Source: G963668185 sp963668185 (lineage in GTDB: Bacteria; Chloroflexota; Dehalococcoidia; Lucifugimonadales; G963668185). From it: a DNA stretch of 64,000 nt. The position numbers were made by a program, and so were the translations under genes. Location: contig OY764162.1 of NCBI GenBank assembly GCA_963668185.1, positions 1,674,001 through 1,738,000 on the forward strand. The letters are read 5' to 3'. The notes under the pieces are model-generated. The model made no database searches. It was not told the origin of the DNA and worked only from the letters and a program-made list of their open reading frames with translations. Below, one piece after another: positions 51,048 to 60,668 of this stretch (its first letter is position 1; the number at the start of each line of letters is the position of its first letter).

Positions 51048-52688
51048 CTAGCTCCGCAAGGGCAGTTCATGCTGTCCGCCTTCCCTGATAACGTCCTTGG
51101 CTGCGCCGACGAACTTGCGGAACAGCGGGTGCGGCCTGTCCGGCCTCGAAAGAAACTCAGGATGAAACTGGACGCCCACCATGAACGGATGCATTTCCCT
51201 GTCCAACTCGGCGATCTCCACGAGCCTGCCGTCCGGCGAGATGCCGCTGGGGCTTAGTCCAACCTGTTCAAGGGCCTCCATGTATGCGTTGTTGAACTCG
51301 AAGCGGTGCCTGTGGCGTTCGTACACCTGGGCCTGTTGATAAGCGGCGTACGCCCGCGTGCCCTTGACCAGATCGCACGGATAGACGCCCAGCCGCATCG
51401 TGCCGCCCATGTCGGTGACCGACCTTTGGTCCGGCATCAGGTCGATCACCGGATCGGGCGTGCCCGGATCGAATTCGGTCGAGTTCGCTTCGGGATGTCC
51501 AAGCAGGGAGCGAGCGGCCTCGATGACCATGACCTGCATGCCCAGGCAAAGGCCGAAGTACGGCACATCATGGACTCTGGCATAGGCGGCGGCGCTCACC
51601 ATGCCTTCAACGCCGCGAGGGCCGAAGCCTCCTGGGACGACTATGCCGCAGGCGCGGCTCAGCAGACGGCCAGGACCGTCGGTCTCAATCTGCTCGGAGG
51701 AGATCCACTCCACTTCAACGTCAAAGCCGTGCGAAAGGCTGGCGTGATGGAGGGCTTCCTTCACGGAGATGTACGAATCTTCGAGATCCACGTACTTGCC
51801 GACGATCGCGATAGGCACCGTGTCCTTGGGTTCTGCGATCTCGTCCACCATGGCGCGCCAGCCGACCATGTCACGCTCAGGCTCGGGCAGCTGGAGCGCG
51901 TCGCCTATCAAACGGCCGAGGCCCTCGTCCTCAAGTATGAGAGGAACCTGGTAAACGGTATCGGCGGTGGGCAGCGATATGACTGCGTGCAGCGGCACGT
52001 CGCAGTGGATCGATATCTTCTGCTTGATGTCATCCTGGACCAGTTCGTCGCTGCGGCAGATGATCAGATCGGGCTGGATACCGATGCTTCGAAGCTCGCG
52101 AACGCTGTGCTGCGTGGGCTTCGTCTTCAACTCGCTCGTGGAAGAGATGAAAGGCAGGAGGGTAACGTGGATGTAAACAACATTGTCCCTGCCGACCTCG
52201 TTCCGCATCTGCCGGATGGCCTCGAGGAATGGCAGGCCCTCAATGTCGCCCACTGTGCCGCCCACCTCAACGACGATCACGTCGGCCTGGCTTTCGGAAG
52301 CAAGGCGGTTCATCCTGGCTTTGATCGCGTCGGTAACGTGCGGGATCGTCTGGATCGTCGCTCCCAGGAACTCGCCGCGGCGCTCTTTCGAGAGGATCTC
52401 GCTGTATATCTGGCCAGCGGTGACGTTCGAGAGGCGAGTCAGGTTTACGTCGATGAAGCGCTCATAGTGGCCGAGGTCCAGATCGGTCTCGCTGCCATCC
52501 TCGGTAACGAAGACCTCGCCGTGCTGGTACGGAGACATAGTGCCGGGGTCGACGTTCAGGTAGGGGTCGAGCTTCATGAGGGAAACCGAGACGCCCCTGC
52601 TCTTGAGAAGCCTCCCTATCGAGGCGACGCTGATCCCCTTCCCTACGGAACTGACGACGCCGCCCGTGACGAAGATGAACTTAGCCAC
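51048..52688 (-). CDS. pyrG: CTP synthase
   Basis: PyrG aminates UTP to CTP using glutamine. The synthase domain (about 1-270) begins FIFVTGGVVSSVGKGI; the glutaminase domain has the nucleophile Cys in FGLCLGMQVM. GTG at 52688 gives 546 residues starting MAKFIFVTGG, the family norm, and has AGGAG at 5 nt. An in-frame ATG at 52709 lies directly next to the -10 box, upstream of the expected transcription start, and cannot be used. Confidence 0.96.
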   Translation of the reverse strand: MAKFIFVTGGVVSSVGKGISVASIGRLLKSRGVSVSLMKLDPYLNVDPGTMSPYQHGEVFVTEDGSETDLDLGHYERFIDVNLTRLSNVTAGQIYSEILSKERRGEFLGATIQTIPHVTDAIKARMNRLASESQADVIVVEVGGTVGDIEGLPFLEAIRQMRNEVGRDNVVYIHVTLLPFISSTSELKTKPTQHSVRELRSIGIQPDLIICRSDELVQDDIKQKISIHCDVPLHAVISLPTADTVYQVPLILEDEGLGRLIGDALQLPEPERDMVGWRAMVDEIAEPKDTVPIAIVGKYVDLEDSYISVKEALHHASLSHGFDVEVEWISSEQIETDGPGRLLSRACGIVVPGGFGPRGVEGMVSAAAYARVHDVPYFGLCLGMQVMVIEAARSLLGHPEANSTEFDPGTPDPVIDLMPDQRSVTDMGGTMRLGVYPCDLVKGTRAYAAYQQAQVYERHRHRFEFNNAYMEALEQVGLSPSGISPDGRLVEIAELDREMHPFMVGVQFHPEFLSRPDRPHPLFRKFVGAAKDVIREGGQHELPLRS

Positions 52689-52709
52689 ACCATCTCCTGA
52701 GGATGCCAT

Positions 52710-52739
52710 AGTATATGGCCCGTCCGAGAACAGTGTCAA
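52710..52739 (-). promoter_or_regulatory. Promoter of pyrG
   Basis: Minus-strand TTGACA (52739-52734) and TATACT (52715-52710) have an 18-nt spacer. Transcription should start near 52703, which decides the GTG start of pyrG. Confidence 0.8.
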
Positions 52740-52789
52740 CGAGCCGCCTCGCCCGTGTAAGCTAACATGGATGCGTCAGCCGAGCACGC

Positions 52790-52795
52790 TATAAT
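52790..52795 (+). promoter_or_regulatory. -10 element of the moaA operon
   Basis: A perfect TATAAT lies 33 nt before the moaA ATG. The -35 is poor. It is divergent from the pyrG promoter. Confidence 0.5.
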
Positions 52796-52827
52796 TGGCG
52801 TACGGTCCGCCCGGCAAGGACCACTTT

Positions 52828-53862
52828 ATGACAACCGGCAACCTTTCCCAGAACAACATGACGGATGTATTCGGCAGACCTTTGCGGGACCTGCGAATCT
52901 CCGTGACCGATCGCTGTAACTTCCGCTGTACCTACTGCATGCCGGCGGAGATCTTCGGAGAGCGGTACCAGTTCCTCCCCAGAAACGAACTCCTGACGTT
53001 CGAGGAGATCACCCGGTTGGTGAGCCTGCTGGTGCGCCTGGGCGCGGTGAAGGCGCGCGTCACGGGCGGCGAGCCGCTTGTGCGGAAGGACATCGAGAAG
53101 CTCATTGCGGCGCTTGCCAAGGTCGAAGGCGTCGGCGACCTCACGATGACCACCAACGCCTATCTTCTTCCTTCCAAGGCGGAGAAGCTGCGCGACGCCG
53201 GGCTTGACCGGCTCACCATCAGCCTCGACACGCTGGATGACGACATCTTCAAGCAGATGAACGGACGTGGATTCGGCGTGCACACCGTACTTGCGGGGAT
53301 AGAGGCGGCGGAGAAGGCAGGCTTCGGCCCGATGAAGATCAACTCCGTTGTCCAGAAGGGCGTGAACGACCACACGATCGTCGACCTCGCCAGGTACTTC
53401 AAGGAACGGGGCCACATTGTCAGGTTCATCGAGTACATGGACGTCGGCACGCTGAACGGCTGGCGTATGGACGACGTCGTGTCAGCCGAAGAGATCCTGG
53501 CGTCGATCGACGCGGAGATGCCGATCGAGCCTGTTGAGGCGAACTACCGCGGAGAGGTCGCGCTGCGATACCGCTACAGGGACGGCGGCGGAGAGATAGG
53601 CGTCATTGCTTCCGTGACGAAGCCGTTCTGCGGCGACTGCACCCGCATGCGACTCTCTCCGGAAGGGATGCTGTTCACCTGCCTCTTCGCCTCAAGAGGG
53701 ACTGACCTGCGCGGGCCGTTGCGCGAGGGGGCCGGCGACGATGAGATCGAAACCATCGTGAGGGCTGCGTGGGGCGCGAGGATCGACCGGTACTCGGAGG
53801 AACGCGCGGCGATGACGGGACCTTCACCGAAGAAGGTGGAGATGTACCACATCGGCGGTTGA
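52828..53862 (+). CDS. moaA: GTP 3',8-cyclase MoaA
   Basis: This radical-SAM enzyme starts molybdopterin synthesis from GTP. The SAM cluster Cys are C30, C34 and C37 (CNFRCTYC). The C-terminal second cluster includes CGDCTRMRLSPEGMLFTC, and the end reads HIGG as in the family. The ATG at 52828 follows AAGGA at 7 nt. It works with MoaC, whose domain is fused to RNase HI in the next gene. Confidence 0.95.
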   Translation: MTTGNLSQNNMTDVFGRPLRDLRISVTDRCNFRCTYCMPAEIFGERYQFLPRNELLTFEEITRLVSLLVRLGAVKARVTGGEPLVRKDIEKLIAALAKVEGVGDLTMTTNAYLLPSKAEKLRDAGLDRLTISLDTLDDDIFKQMNGRGFGVHTVLAGIEAAEKAGFGPMKINSVVQKGVNDHTIVDLARYFKERGHIVRFIEYMDVGTLNGWRMDDVVSAEEILASIDAEMPIEPVEANYRGEVALRYRYRDGGGEIGVIASVTKPFCGDCTRMRLSPEGMLFTCLFASRGTDLRGPLREGAGDDEIETIVRAAWGARIDRYSEERAAMTGPSPKKVEMYHIGG

Positions 53863-53913
53863 GCCTTTCGCGCCTGTTGCCAAGCGATTGCTGAAGGACT
53901 TCCCAGTCAAGCG

Positions 53914-54804
53914 ATGTCAACAGTAGAGATCTACACAGACGGCTCCTGCATCGGGAATCCAGGGCCCGGGGGCTGGGCGGCCATTGTCCTCATAGACGGC
54001 CAGGAGGCCAGCCGGCTGTCCGGCGGAGAGGACGACACCACCAGCAACCGCATGGAGCTTACGGCAGCGATCGAAGGACTGAAGGGCGCGCCAAAGGGAA
54101 GGCCCGCTCACGTCTTCAGCGACAGCCGCTACCTCGTCAACACGATGACGCGCGGGTGGAAGCGCAGGAAGAACAACGACCTTTGGGACCTGCTTGACGC
54201 CGAGATGGCCGGGCGGGAGGTTACCTGGGAGTGGGTCAAGGCTCACGCGGGCAATCAGTTGAACGAGAGGGTAGATCGCCGAGCTCGCGCCGAGGCGAAG
54301 AGCCGGGCGGGCGGCGACACTGGACCGGACTCCGGGCTGACGCACGTCGACCAGGAAGGCAGGGGCAGCATGGTCGATGTTGGCGACAAGGAGTCGACAG
54401 ACCGGCTGGCGGTGGCGAAGGGCAGAGTACGGACGGCGCCGGGCACGCTCGCATTGATCAAAGAGAACGCGGTCAAGAAGGGCGATGTCCTTGGAATCGC
54501 GATGGTCGCCGGGATCACGGGCGCGAAGTCCACGTCTTCGCTGATCCCGCTGTGCCACCCTCTGCCGCTGAACCAGGTCGCGGTTGAGTTCGATTTAGAC
54601 GAAGAGGAGTGTTCGGTCGAGATTACGGCCACCGCAAGGACCCACGCAAAGACCGGCGTGGAGATGGAGGCGCTGACTGCGGTGAGCGTCGCCGCCCTGA
54701 CCATATACGACATGTGCAAGGCGTCCGACAAAACGATGAGAATCGACGGCGTCCGGCTTGTGCGCAAGACGGGCGGGCGAAGCGGAGACATCGAGCTAGA
54801 GTAA
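53914..54804 (+). CDS. RNase HI - MoaC fusion protein
   Basis: This is one continuous 296-residue frame with two enzymes. Residues 1-130 are a complete RNase HI (D9, E48, D70 and D121, with H111), which cuts the RNA strand of RNA-DNA hybrids. Residues 142-296 are a complete cyclic pyranopterin monophosphate synthase MoaC (HVDQEGRGSMVDV, KSTSSLIPLCHPL, YDMCKASDKTM), which acts directly after MoaA. A 12-residue Gly/Ser/Asp linker joins them. The gene lies 51 nt after moaA and 42 nt before pth. I see no frameshift or internal stop. An internal start for MoaC alone cannot be excluded. Confidence 0.92.
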   Translation: MSTVEIYTDGSCIGNPGPGGWAAIVLIDGQEASRLSGGEDDTTSNRMELTAAIEGLKGAPKGRPAHVFSDSRYLVNTMTRGWKRRKNNDLWDLLDAEMAGREVTWEWVKAHAGNQLNERVDRRARAEAKSRAGGDTGPDSGLTHVDQEGRGSMVDVGDKESTDRLAVAKGRVRTAPGTLALIKENAVKKGDVLGIAMVAGITGAKSTSSLIPLCHPLPLNQVAVEFDLDEEECSVEITATARTHAKTGVEMEALTAVSVAALTIYDMCKASDKTMRIDGVRLVRKTGGRSGDIELE

Positions 54805-54846
54805 GGTGCCGCTCCGAATACTAACGCCCGACAGCGCTCAACCCCG

Positions 54847-55467
54847 ATGTTAGAGCGGCTGCTCGACAGGATCGGCAGGCGCCCCTCCCTGCCAGACCCG
54901 CCGGAGTTTGCGGTGGTGGGCCTTGGCAATCCGGGCAGCGAGTACGCCGATACCCGTCATAATGTCGGCTTCCACTGCATCGACCTGCTTGCGGAACGGC
55001 ATGGCGCGCGTCTGCGCAAGGGCTCCTCCAGGCATTACGTGGCCGAGACGGCGACCTTGGGCCGCACGGCTTTCGCGCTGGCCAAGCCGATGACCTATGT
55101 GAACAGGAGCGGGCTCGCCGTGCGGGAGATCGCGTCCAGGTACGGCCTGGAGCCGTCAGAGGTCCTCGTCGTTTACGACGACATGGACCTCGATCCCGGC
55201 GTGCTGCGGATCAGGCCAAAGGGCGGCAGCGGCGGGCATAACGGCATCAAGTCGATCATAGACTGTCTGTCCACCCAGGAGTTCCCACGCATACGAATAG
55301 GGGTTGGAAGGCCCCCGCGCGGCGGAGCCGTGCGGCACGTGCTGGGCCGGGCTTCAAAGGCGGACGCCAAGCTAATCGAGGAAGGCATCGAAAGGGCAGC
55401 CGACGCGGTGCTGGCGGTACTCTCGGAAGGAGTGGAAGCCGCCATGAACCGGTTCAACCGGAGTTGA
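54847..55467 (+). CDS. pth: Peptidyl-tRNA hydrolase
   Basis: Pth recycles tRNA from drop-off peptidyl-tRNAs. VVGLGNPGSEYADTRHNVGF holds the catalytic His, and the later KPMTYVNRSG, YDDMDLDPG and GGSGGHNGIKSI are conserved. It has about 18 extra N-terminal residues (206 total). It is the last gene of the moaA cluster. Confidence 0.95.
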   Translation: MLERLLDRIGRRPSLPDPPEFAVVGLGNPGSEYADTRHNVGFHCIDLLAERHGARLRKGSSRHYVAETATLGRTAFALAKPMTYVNRSGLAVREIASRYGLEPSEVLVVYDDMDLDPGVLRIRPKGGSGGHNGIKSIIDCLSTQEFPRIRIGVGRPPRGGAVRHVLGRASKADAKLIEEGIERAADAVLAVLSEGVEAAMNRFNRS

Positions 55468-55514
55468 TCAGGTTCGATGCTTACATTCGTCCGCGCCGTT
55501 CAGGATGAGTAAGG

Positions 55515-56807
55515 CTACTGGTTGAAGGCCGCTCCGGCGATTGTCCACTCATCCTCGACCGGGTCGTAGATCTCAGCATCGTCGATTGGGCCGACGAGAT
55601 TCCGGCCCCCTGTGACCATCACGCGGCCATCCGGCAGCAGCGAGTAGGCATGCTCAAGCCTGCTGAAGGTCATGGACTTGATGCCGACCCACGCCCTCGC
55701 TTTCGGATCGTAGATGCTTGTCCGGGACGACACCGGGGACTCGTCGCCCGCGCCTCCACCCACCAGGAGGCGGCCGTCCGACAGCATCACCGCGCTGTGG
55801 TACTGGTACCCCAGACCAATCGAGGGGCCTAGGGTCAATTCGCCTGTCTCCGGATCGAATATCTCCACCGTGCCGCCCGTAGGAGTCCCGCCTACTACGG
55901 CGATAGTCCCGTCCTGGGCCAACACAGCCGAATGGCCGGCCCTTGGGATCTGGAGTTGCGCCGCCTCAGACCAAGTTTGTGATTCGGGGTTGAAGACCTC
56001 GATAACGTCAAGGTATCCTCCGCCCTCCTCCCTGCCCCCAATGGCAACGACGCTGCCGTCCTCAAGCAGGGTCAGCGAGTGGCCCCACTTCGGCGTCGAC
56101 ATCGGTCCGACGGTAGTCCAAGCTCCGGCCTCGGGGTCGTAAATCTCCGAGGAGGCCGTGACGCCGCCGAACACGAGCGTCATTCCGCCGGTTACGAGAA
56201 CGCGCCCGTCCCGCAAGAGGATGGACTCGTGCGATCTTCGCGCCTCGTTGGGGCCCGCGGCCGGCCTCCAGTCTCCTCCGGCAACGTTGTAGAGTTCGGC
56301 GCCGGCCACGGGACAATGAAAGATGCTCGGCTGGCCGCCGACCACCAGCACCTCGCCGCTTGCAAGCAGCGTGGCGGAGTGGTGAACGCGCCGGCTGCCC
56401 ATGTAATGCTGGATTTCCCACATGGCGGTGCTCGGATCGTAAAGCTCGGCTGAGCCGGTCACTCCGCCCCGCACCTGCCCTCCCACGACCAGGACAGAAC
56501 CGTCGGTTAGCACTGTTGCCGTGTGCCAGCGCCTGGCCTTGGCCAGGGAGCCTGGCTCGACCGACTGCGTTATGAACTCCTGCGGGAACTCCTCCTCCTG
56601 CGTCTCGCAGGCCGCGGCGCCGGCAAGAATCGACGATGCGGACGGAGTCGAGTCAGGAAACGCGATGGGCGATGCGCCAGGCGGAGGCGTCTGTATCGCC
56701 AGAGCAGGGCCTTCCTCCTCAGAGTCACCGCAAGCGACCGCTACAACAGCCAGTACGGCCAAAGCCAGAGGCAGCGCACGCCCGGTCAAGGCGCTGGAGA
56801 TTCGCAC
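55515..56807 (-). CDS. Kelch-repeat lipoprotein
   Basis: This is an exported lipoprotein with a beta-propeller. A signal peptide ends in the lipobox VAVAC; an acidic/Pro-rich linker follows. Then come about six kelch units of roughly 50 residues, each with GxVLVxGG- and SxExYDP-type motifs (for example SAELYDPSTAMW, SSEIYDPEAGAW). Such propellers bind ligands or other proteins. I prefer GTG at 56807; the frame is open to TTG at 56855. It is convergent with pth and divergent from the metalloprotease gene. Confidence 0.8.
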   Translation of the reverse strand: MRISSALTGRALPLALAVLAVVAVACGDSEEEGPALAIQTPPPGASPIAFPDSTPSASSILAGAAACETQEEEFPQEFITQSVEPGSLAKARRWHTATVLTDGSVLVVGGQVRGGVTGSAELYDPSTAMWEIQHYMGSRRVHHSATLLASGEVLVVGGQPSIFHCPVAGAELYNVAGGDWRPAAGPNEARRSHESILLRDGRVLVTGGMTLVFGGVTASSEIYDPEAGAWTTVGPMSTPKWGHSLTLLEDGSVVAIGGREEGGGYLDVIEVFNPESQTWSEAAQLQIPRAGHSAVLAQDGTIAVVGGTPTGGTVEIFDPETGELTLGPSIGLGYQYHSAVMLSDGRLLVGGGAGDESPVSSRTSIYDPKARAWVGIKSMTFSRLEHAYSLLPDGRVMVTGGRNLVGPIDDAEIYDPVEDEWTIAGAAFNQ

Positions 56808-56991
56808 CGGAAGAGGCTGTCTATGGCGCCCGCCGTGCGCCGGGAGCGCGCCCAACGCCAGCTTGTATTCTCGTCAACTGAAACTCTTCCTCAGTCCAGG
56901 CCAAGCTCCACCCGCTCGCCCGTACCTGCAATTGGGCCCACAAAGGCAGCTTTGCTTGCACACGCCATTGAGGCGCAGCTTATGATACACA

Positions 56992-59028
56992 TTGATAGTG
57001 GGCACAATATGTAAGCGGTCAGCCATAGCGATAGTCTGGTCGGCAGGACTCCTGTTGACAATCTACGCGTTGGGGGCTGCCTGCGGTTCTGACGAAGGCC
57101 AGCCAGGCCGGGCTTCGGAGGAACCTGCCGGGCAAGGGGACGCGGCCCAGCCGCAAGCCTCCGCGGAGCCGACTGCCGGTTCAGTGGCCGGCTCGAACGA
57201 ACAGCTTCAAGAAGCAAGCGCCGGCGCCGCTCAAGCGACAACCGAGGCTGCGGAACCCATTGCCAGCTACGACGCCATACCTGTGCCGCCGGAGCTGGAC
57301 CTCTACGAGGCGGCCACCCGCCTGCGCACCGGGGTGGACAATCCACCGCCCCGCTCTCTGGCTGCTCCGGCAGTGCCGAGGGATACTGGGGAGAGCGACA
57401 CGTTCTTCGTTTACGACCCGCGCAATGACGAGAACTACACGATCACAGCCGTGCTGGAGCACGTCAGCGACAGCGCGTACTGGTACGTGGACCCGGACCT
57501 GGCGCTGCCTGTCGACGACCTTGTCGAAGCCGCAGAAGTGTTCGAAGACCGGGTCAGGCATGAGATTACGAGCGCCTTGGGCAACATACGAACGCCCGGC
57601 GTTGACGGCGATCCCAGGCTGACGGTGCTGAACACGAAGCTGAACGGTGCTGGGGGACTGTTCAGCTCCGCGGATGGGCACACTGTCCAGGTGCACCCGT
57701 ACAGCAATCAGAGGGAGATGATCTACATAAGCGCGGACAATTACTTTGACTTTGGCCCGGAACAGTACTTGCGCGTCGTCGCTCACGAGTTCATGCACGC
57801 GGTGCAGGCGAACCATGACGACTCCGAAGAGGCCTGGTTCGATGAGGGGTTGGCGGAGTTCGCCGTCGACGTCTCCGGATACCCGAGGTTTGGAGAAAGG
57901 CACGAGAGGTTCCTGTCGAACCCGGGCGTGCAGTTGAACTACATGGACTACGAATCCCGCGACACGCTTGCCCACTACCAGGGCGCGCACAGGTTCTTCG
58001 TGTACCTGAGCACACATTTCGGCGGGGTCGAGGCAATCAGCGAGTTGCTGCGAGAGCCTGCGGACGGCGCGTTGGGAGTGGACGCCTTCCTGAGGAAGCG
58101 CGGCGCCGGCTTCACGCAGGTCTTCAAGGACTGGGTTGTCGCCAACTATGTGAACGCACCCGAAGGCCGTCACGGCTACGCCGGCCTGGAGAGCGGCCGC
58201 GCCAGGACCCGGGACTTTGCCGGAGAGGGCGAACTGACGCGAGAGGCCAGCCAGTTCAGCGCCACCTACCTGGACATCAGACCGTTCGTTGAAGACTTCA
58301 CGATTGAGTTCGAAGGAGCGGTCGAGACTACGATCTTCGACGGCGCCTGCTACAGCGGACGACGCTGCTGGTGGAGCAACAAGGGGGACGCTATCGACGC
58401 CACGCTCACCCGGCGGTTCGATCTCACCGGGGCATCCGAGGCTTCGATCGAGTACATGGCCTGGTATGACATCGAGGAAGGCTGGGACTACGCCTATCTG
58501 CAGGTCTCGGGAGACGGAGGCCGCACCTGGAACATCCTGCACCCTGAACACGCGAGCGACGATGACAGGCTTGGCAATGCCTACGGGCCGGGCTACACCG
58601 GAAACTCCAGGGGCTGGATTGCGGAGAGGGTTGACCTCTCGGAATACGCCGGCGGAGAGGTACTGGTCCGGTTCGAGTACATCACCGACAGCGCGATTCA
58701 CGCCGACGGGTTCGTCATCGACGACATCTCCTTGCCGGAGATTGGCTTCTTCGACGACGCCGAGGAAGACCGAGGCTGGACTGCGTCGGGATTCGCGCGA
58801 ATCGAGAACAGGCTGCCGCAGAGGTTCGCCGTCCAGGTCATAGTCGATCGTGGGGACGAGAACTTCGATGCCTTCGACGTGGCCCTCGATAGCGGCAACC
58901 GGGGCCGCACGTCCATAGAGGGCCTCGGAACGGAGATCCAGAGTGTCGTGCTCGTCGTGTCGCCGGTCACGCTTGGGACTCACCAGCCAACGTCATATAC
59001 GGTGAAGGTGACGGCGGCGTCCGAGTAG
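56992..59028 (+). CDS. Secreted lipoprotein metalloprotease (immune inhibitor A-like)
   Basis: This is a 678-residue exported protein. A lipobox (GAAC) ends the signal peptide, then a low-complexity linker. The zinc site HEFMH is at 265-269, with DEGLAEF (E285) about 20 residues on, the gluzincin pattern. Downstream, GDAIDATLTRRFDLTGA to VRFEYITDSA matches the beta-sandwich domain found after the protease in M6 immune inhibitor A-type enzymes. It probably degrades external proteins. TTG 56992 or GTG 56998 are the possible starts. Confidence 0.83.
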   Translation: MIVGTICKRSAIAIVWSAGLLLTIYALGAACGSDEGQPGRASEEPAGQGDAAQPQASAEPTAGSVAGSNEQLQEASAGAAQATTEAAEPIASYDAIPVPPELDLYEAATRLRTGVDNPPPRSLAAPAVPRDTGESDTFFVYDPRNDENYTITAVLEHVSDSAYWYVDPDLALPVDDLVEAAEVFEDRVRHEITSALGNIRTPGVDGDPRLTVLNTKLNGAGGLFSSADGHTVQVHPYSNQREMIYISADNYFDFGPEQYLRVVAHEFMHAVQANHDDSEEAWFDEGLAEFAVDVSGYPRFGERHERFLSNPGVQLNYMDYESRDTLAHYQGAHRFFVYLSTHFGGVEAISELLREPADGALGVDAFLRKRGAGFTQVFKDWVVANYVNAPEGRHGYAGLESGRARTRDFAGEGELTREASQFSATYLDIRPFVEDFTIEFEGAVETTIFDGACYSGRRCWWSNKGDAIDATLTRRFDLTGASEASIEYMAWYDIEEGWDYAYLQVSGDGGRTWNILHPEHASDDDRLGNAYGPGYTGNSRGWIAERVDLSEYAGGEVLVRFEYITDSAIHADGFVIDDISLPEIGFFDDAEEDRGWTASGFARIENRLPQRFAVQVIVDRGDENFDAFDVALDSGNRGRTSIEGLGTEIQSVVLVVSPVTLGTHQPTSYTVKVTAASE

Positions 59029-59103
59029 AATCACAAGAACCACGCCAGAACGCTGAACGTAATCAATGTTGACCGGGCTGAGCTTCTGAGACAGGATGTA
59101 GGT

Positions 59104-60564
59104 ATGAGGTTCCCAATTCGCGAATACGCGCGCCGCGGCTGGAGAGCAGCCTTGCTCGGGCTCGTGGCGGCAGCAGCGGGATTGCTGATCGTCCCTTCGG
59201 CGTCGGCGGAGGACGGGCCGATCATGGTCCACTCCACCGCGATCACGTCGCAGTTTCCCGAAGGCATCTTCTTCCAGCTCAATGTCGAGAGCGACTCCGA
59301 GATCGAATCCATTTCGGTGAAGTTCAAGGCCGCATTGCCGAGAGCGGCCGAGGTCAAAGACTATCTCGAATTCGAAGCCGCGCCGCTGGTGGATGGAGAG
59401 TTGTTCTGGCGGACGAACACCTCCGCTCGCTATATCCCGCCGGGATCCCTGCTGCACGTCCGCTTCGAGATAGCGGACGCCGCAGGCAACGTCCACGTGA
59501 CCGAGCCGGAGGACTTCGTGTACCAGGATCCCCGGTTCACGTGGGAAGAGATATCGGAGGGGCCGGTCACCGTGGCTTACCACGGCCCGGTGAAGACGCG
59601 CGCCGAGAACGTGCTTGACGCCGTGATACAGACCCTCGACCTCATGGGGCCGCTGCTCGGCGCGGACACGTCCGTGCCCATGCGGGTGACGATCTACAAC
59701 AACAACCGCGAGATGCTCAGCAGCATGCCGCCGAGGAGCGCGACCACAGGCCGCGAACTCATCACGGAGGGACGGGCGTTCGGCGACTACAACGTGGTGC
59801 TGGTGCTGGGCAGCGGACGTCTTGCGCTCGGCACGGCGGGCCACGAGATCATTCACATACTCGTGGACCGGGCAGGCGCGGGCCGGCTCGGATTCGTGCC
59901 GTCGTGGCTGAACGAAGGGCTGGCGGAGTTCGGCAACCCCGAGCCCAGCTTCTCCTACGACGTCGCGCTGGAGTTCGCGATCGAGACTGACCAGCTTCTG
60001 CCCGTGATACACATGCAGGCCATGCCGGGAGACCCTGAGAAGGCGATCATCTTCTACGGCCAGTCCAGGAGCATCGTCAGCTACATGGTGTACGTGTACG
60101 GCCCTGACAGGATGCGCCAGCTTATGGCCACGTTGAAGAGCGGCAAGCGCATCGATACGGCGGTGGAAGAGGTGTACGGCCTCACGCTGGAAGAGCTTGA
60201 CAGGCTGTGGCGGGACGCAGTGGGCGCGCCTGAGTACGTTGCTTCGGAGGTCGCCGCGCGGCCCACTGCCGAGGCGCAGGCAACTATCGAACTGTACGAC
60301 ATCGGCTCGCAGTCGGTCCTTTCGGGCGGCGAGGACGAAGCAGACGCAACGCCGGCAAGCTCGGAGAGCGTGGAAGGGCCCGAGCCTTCCGATGCCGCAG
60401 AGCCGGCCCCGGACGACGCTGACGGGTCGGGCGAGGCGACTGAACAGTCCGGCGGAAGCTGTACCGGAACAGGCGGCGCGAACGGGATGATGGACTTCTC
60501 GGCAGCGCTCCTGATCGTCGGGATTGCGGCCCTCGCGGTCTGGAAGCGGATCGGCGGGCGTTAG
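59104..60564 (+). CDS. Surface-anchored peptidase MA-family metalloprotease with a CTERM-like tail
   Basis: This is a 486-residue exported protein. A signal peptide (about 1-35) ends near ASAED. The peptidase-MA-like zinc site is HEIIH (247-251), followed by WLNEGLAEF. A Glu/Ala/Pro/Ser linker (about 395-455) precedes GGSC, a hydrophobic helix (about 465-482) and a final WKRIGGR. This resembles CTERM-type processing signals, as in the protein at 36.1-37.3 kb. It lies 75 nt after the lipoprotein metalloprotease, so the two are probably co-expressed. Confidence 0.82.
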   Translation: MRFPIREYARRGWRAALLGLVAAAAGLLIVPSASAEDGPIMVHSTAITSQFPEGIFFQLNVESDSEIESISVKFKAALPRAAEVKDYLEFEAAPLVDGELFWRTNTSARYIPPGSLLHVRFEIADAAGNVHVTEPEDFVYQDPRFTWEEISEGPVTVAYHGPVKTRAENVLDAVIQTLDLMGPLLGADTSVPMRVTIYNNNREMLSSMPPRSATTGRELITEGRAFGDYNVVLVLGSGRLALGTAGHEIIHILVDRAGAGRLGFVPSWLNEGLAEFGNPEPSFSYDVALEFAIETDQLLPVIHMQAMPGDPEKAIIFYGQSRSIVSYMVYVYGPDRMRQLMATLKSGKRIDTAVEEVYGLTLEELDRLWRDAVGAPEYVASEVAARPTAEAQATIELYDIGSQSVLSGGEDEADATPASSESVEGPEPSDAAEPAPDDADGSGEATEQSGGSCTGTGGANGMMDFSAALLIVGIAALAVWKRIGGR

Positions 60565-60668
60565 ACGAGCAAGCCGCGTTCAGACTGCGCCTGAAGCAGC
60601 CGCGAAGTAGAATACAGGACGACAATTCCCCGGCAGGACTTAAGTCCGCCCGGCGCAAAGGCCATGCA

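Noticed and set aside
52689..52739. ATG at 52709 or the frame to 52739 as the pyrG start
   Set aside because: These lie in or next to the -10 box, upstream of the expected transcription start; GTG 52688 fits the family and has a ribosome site.
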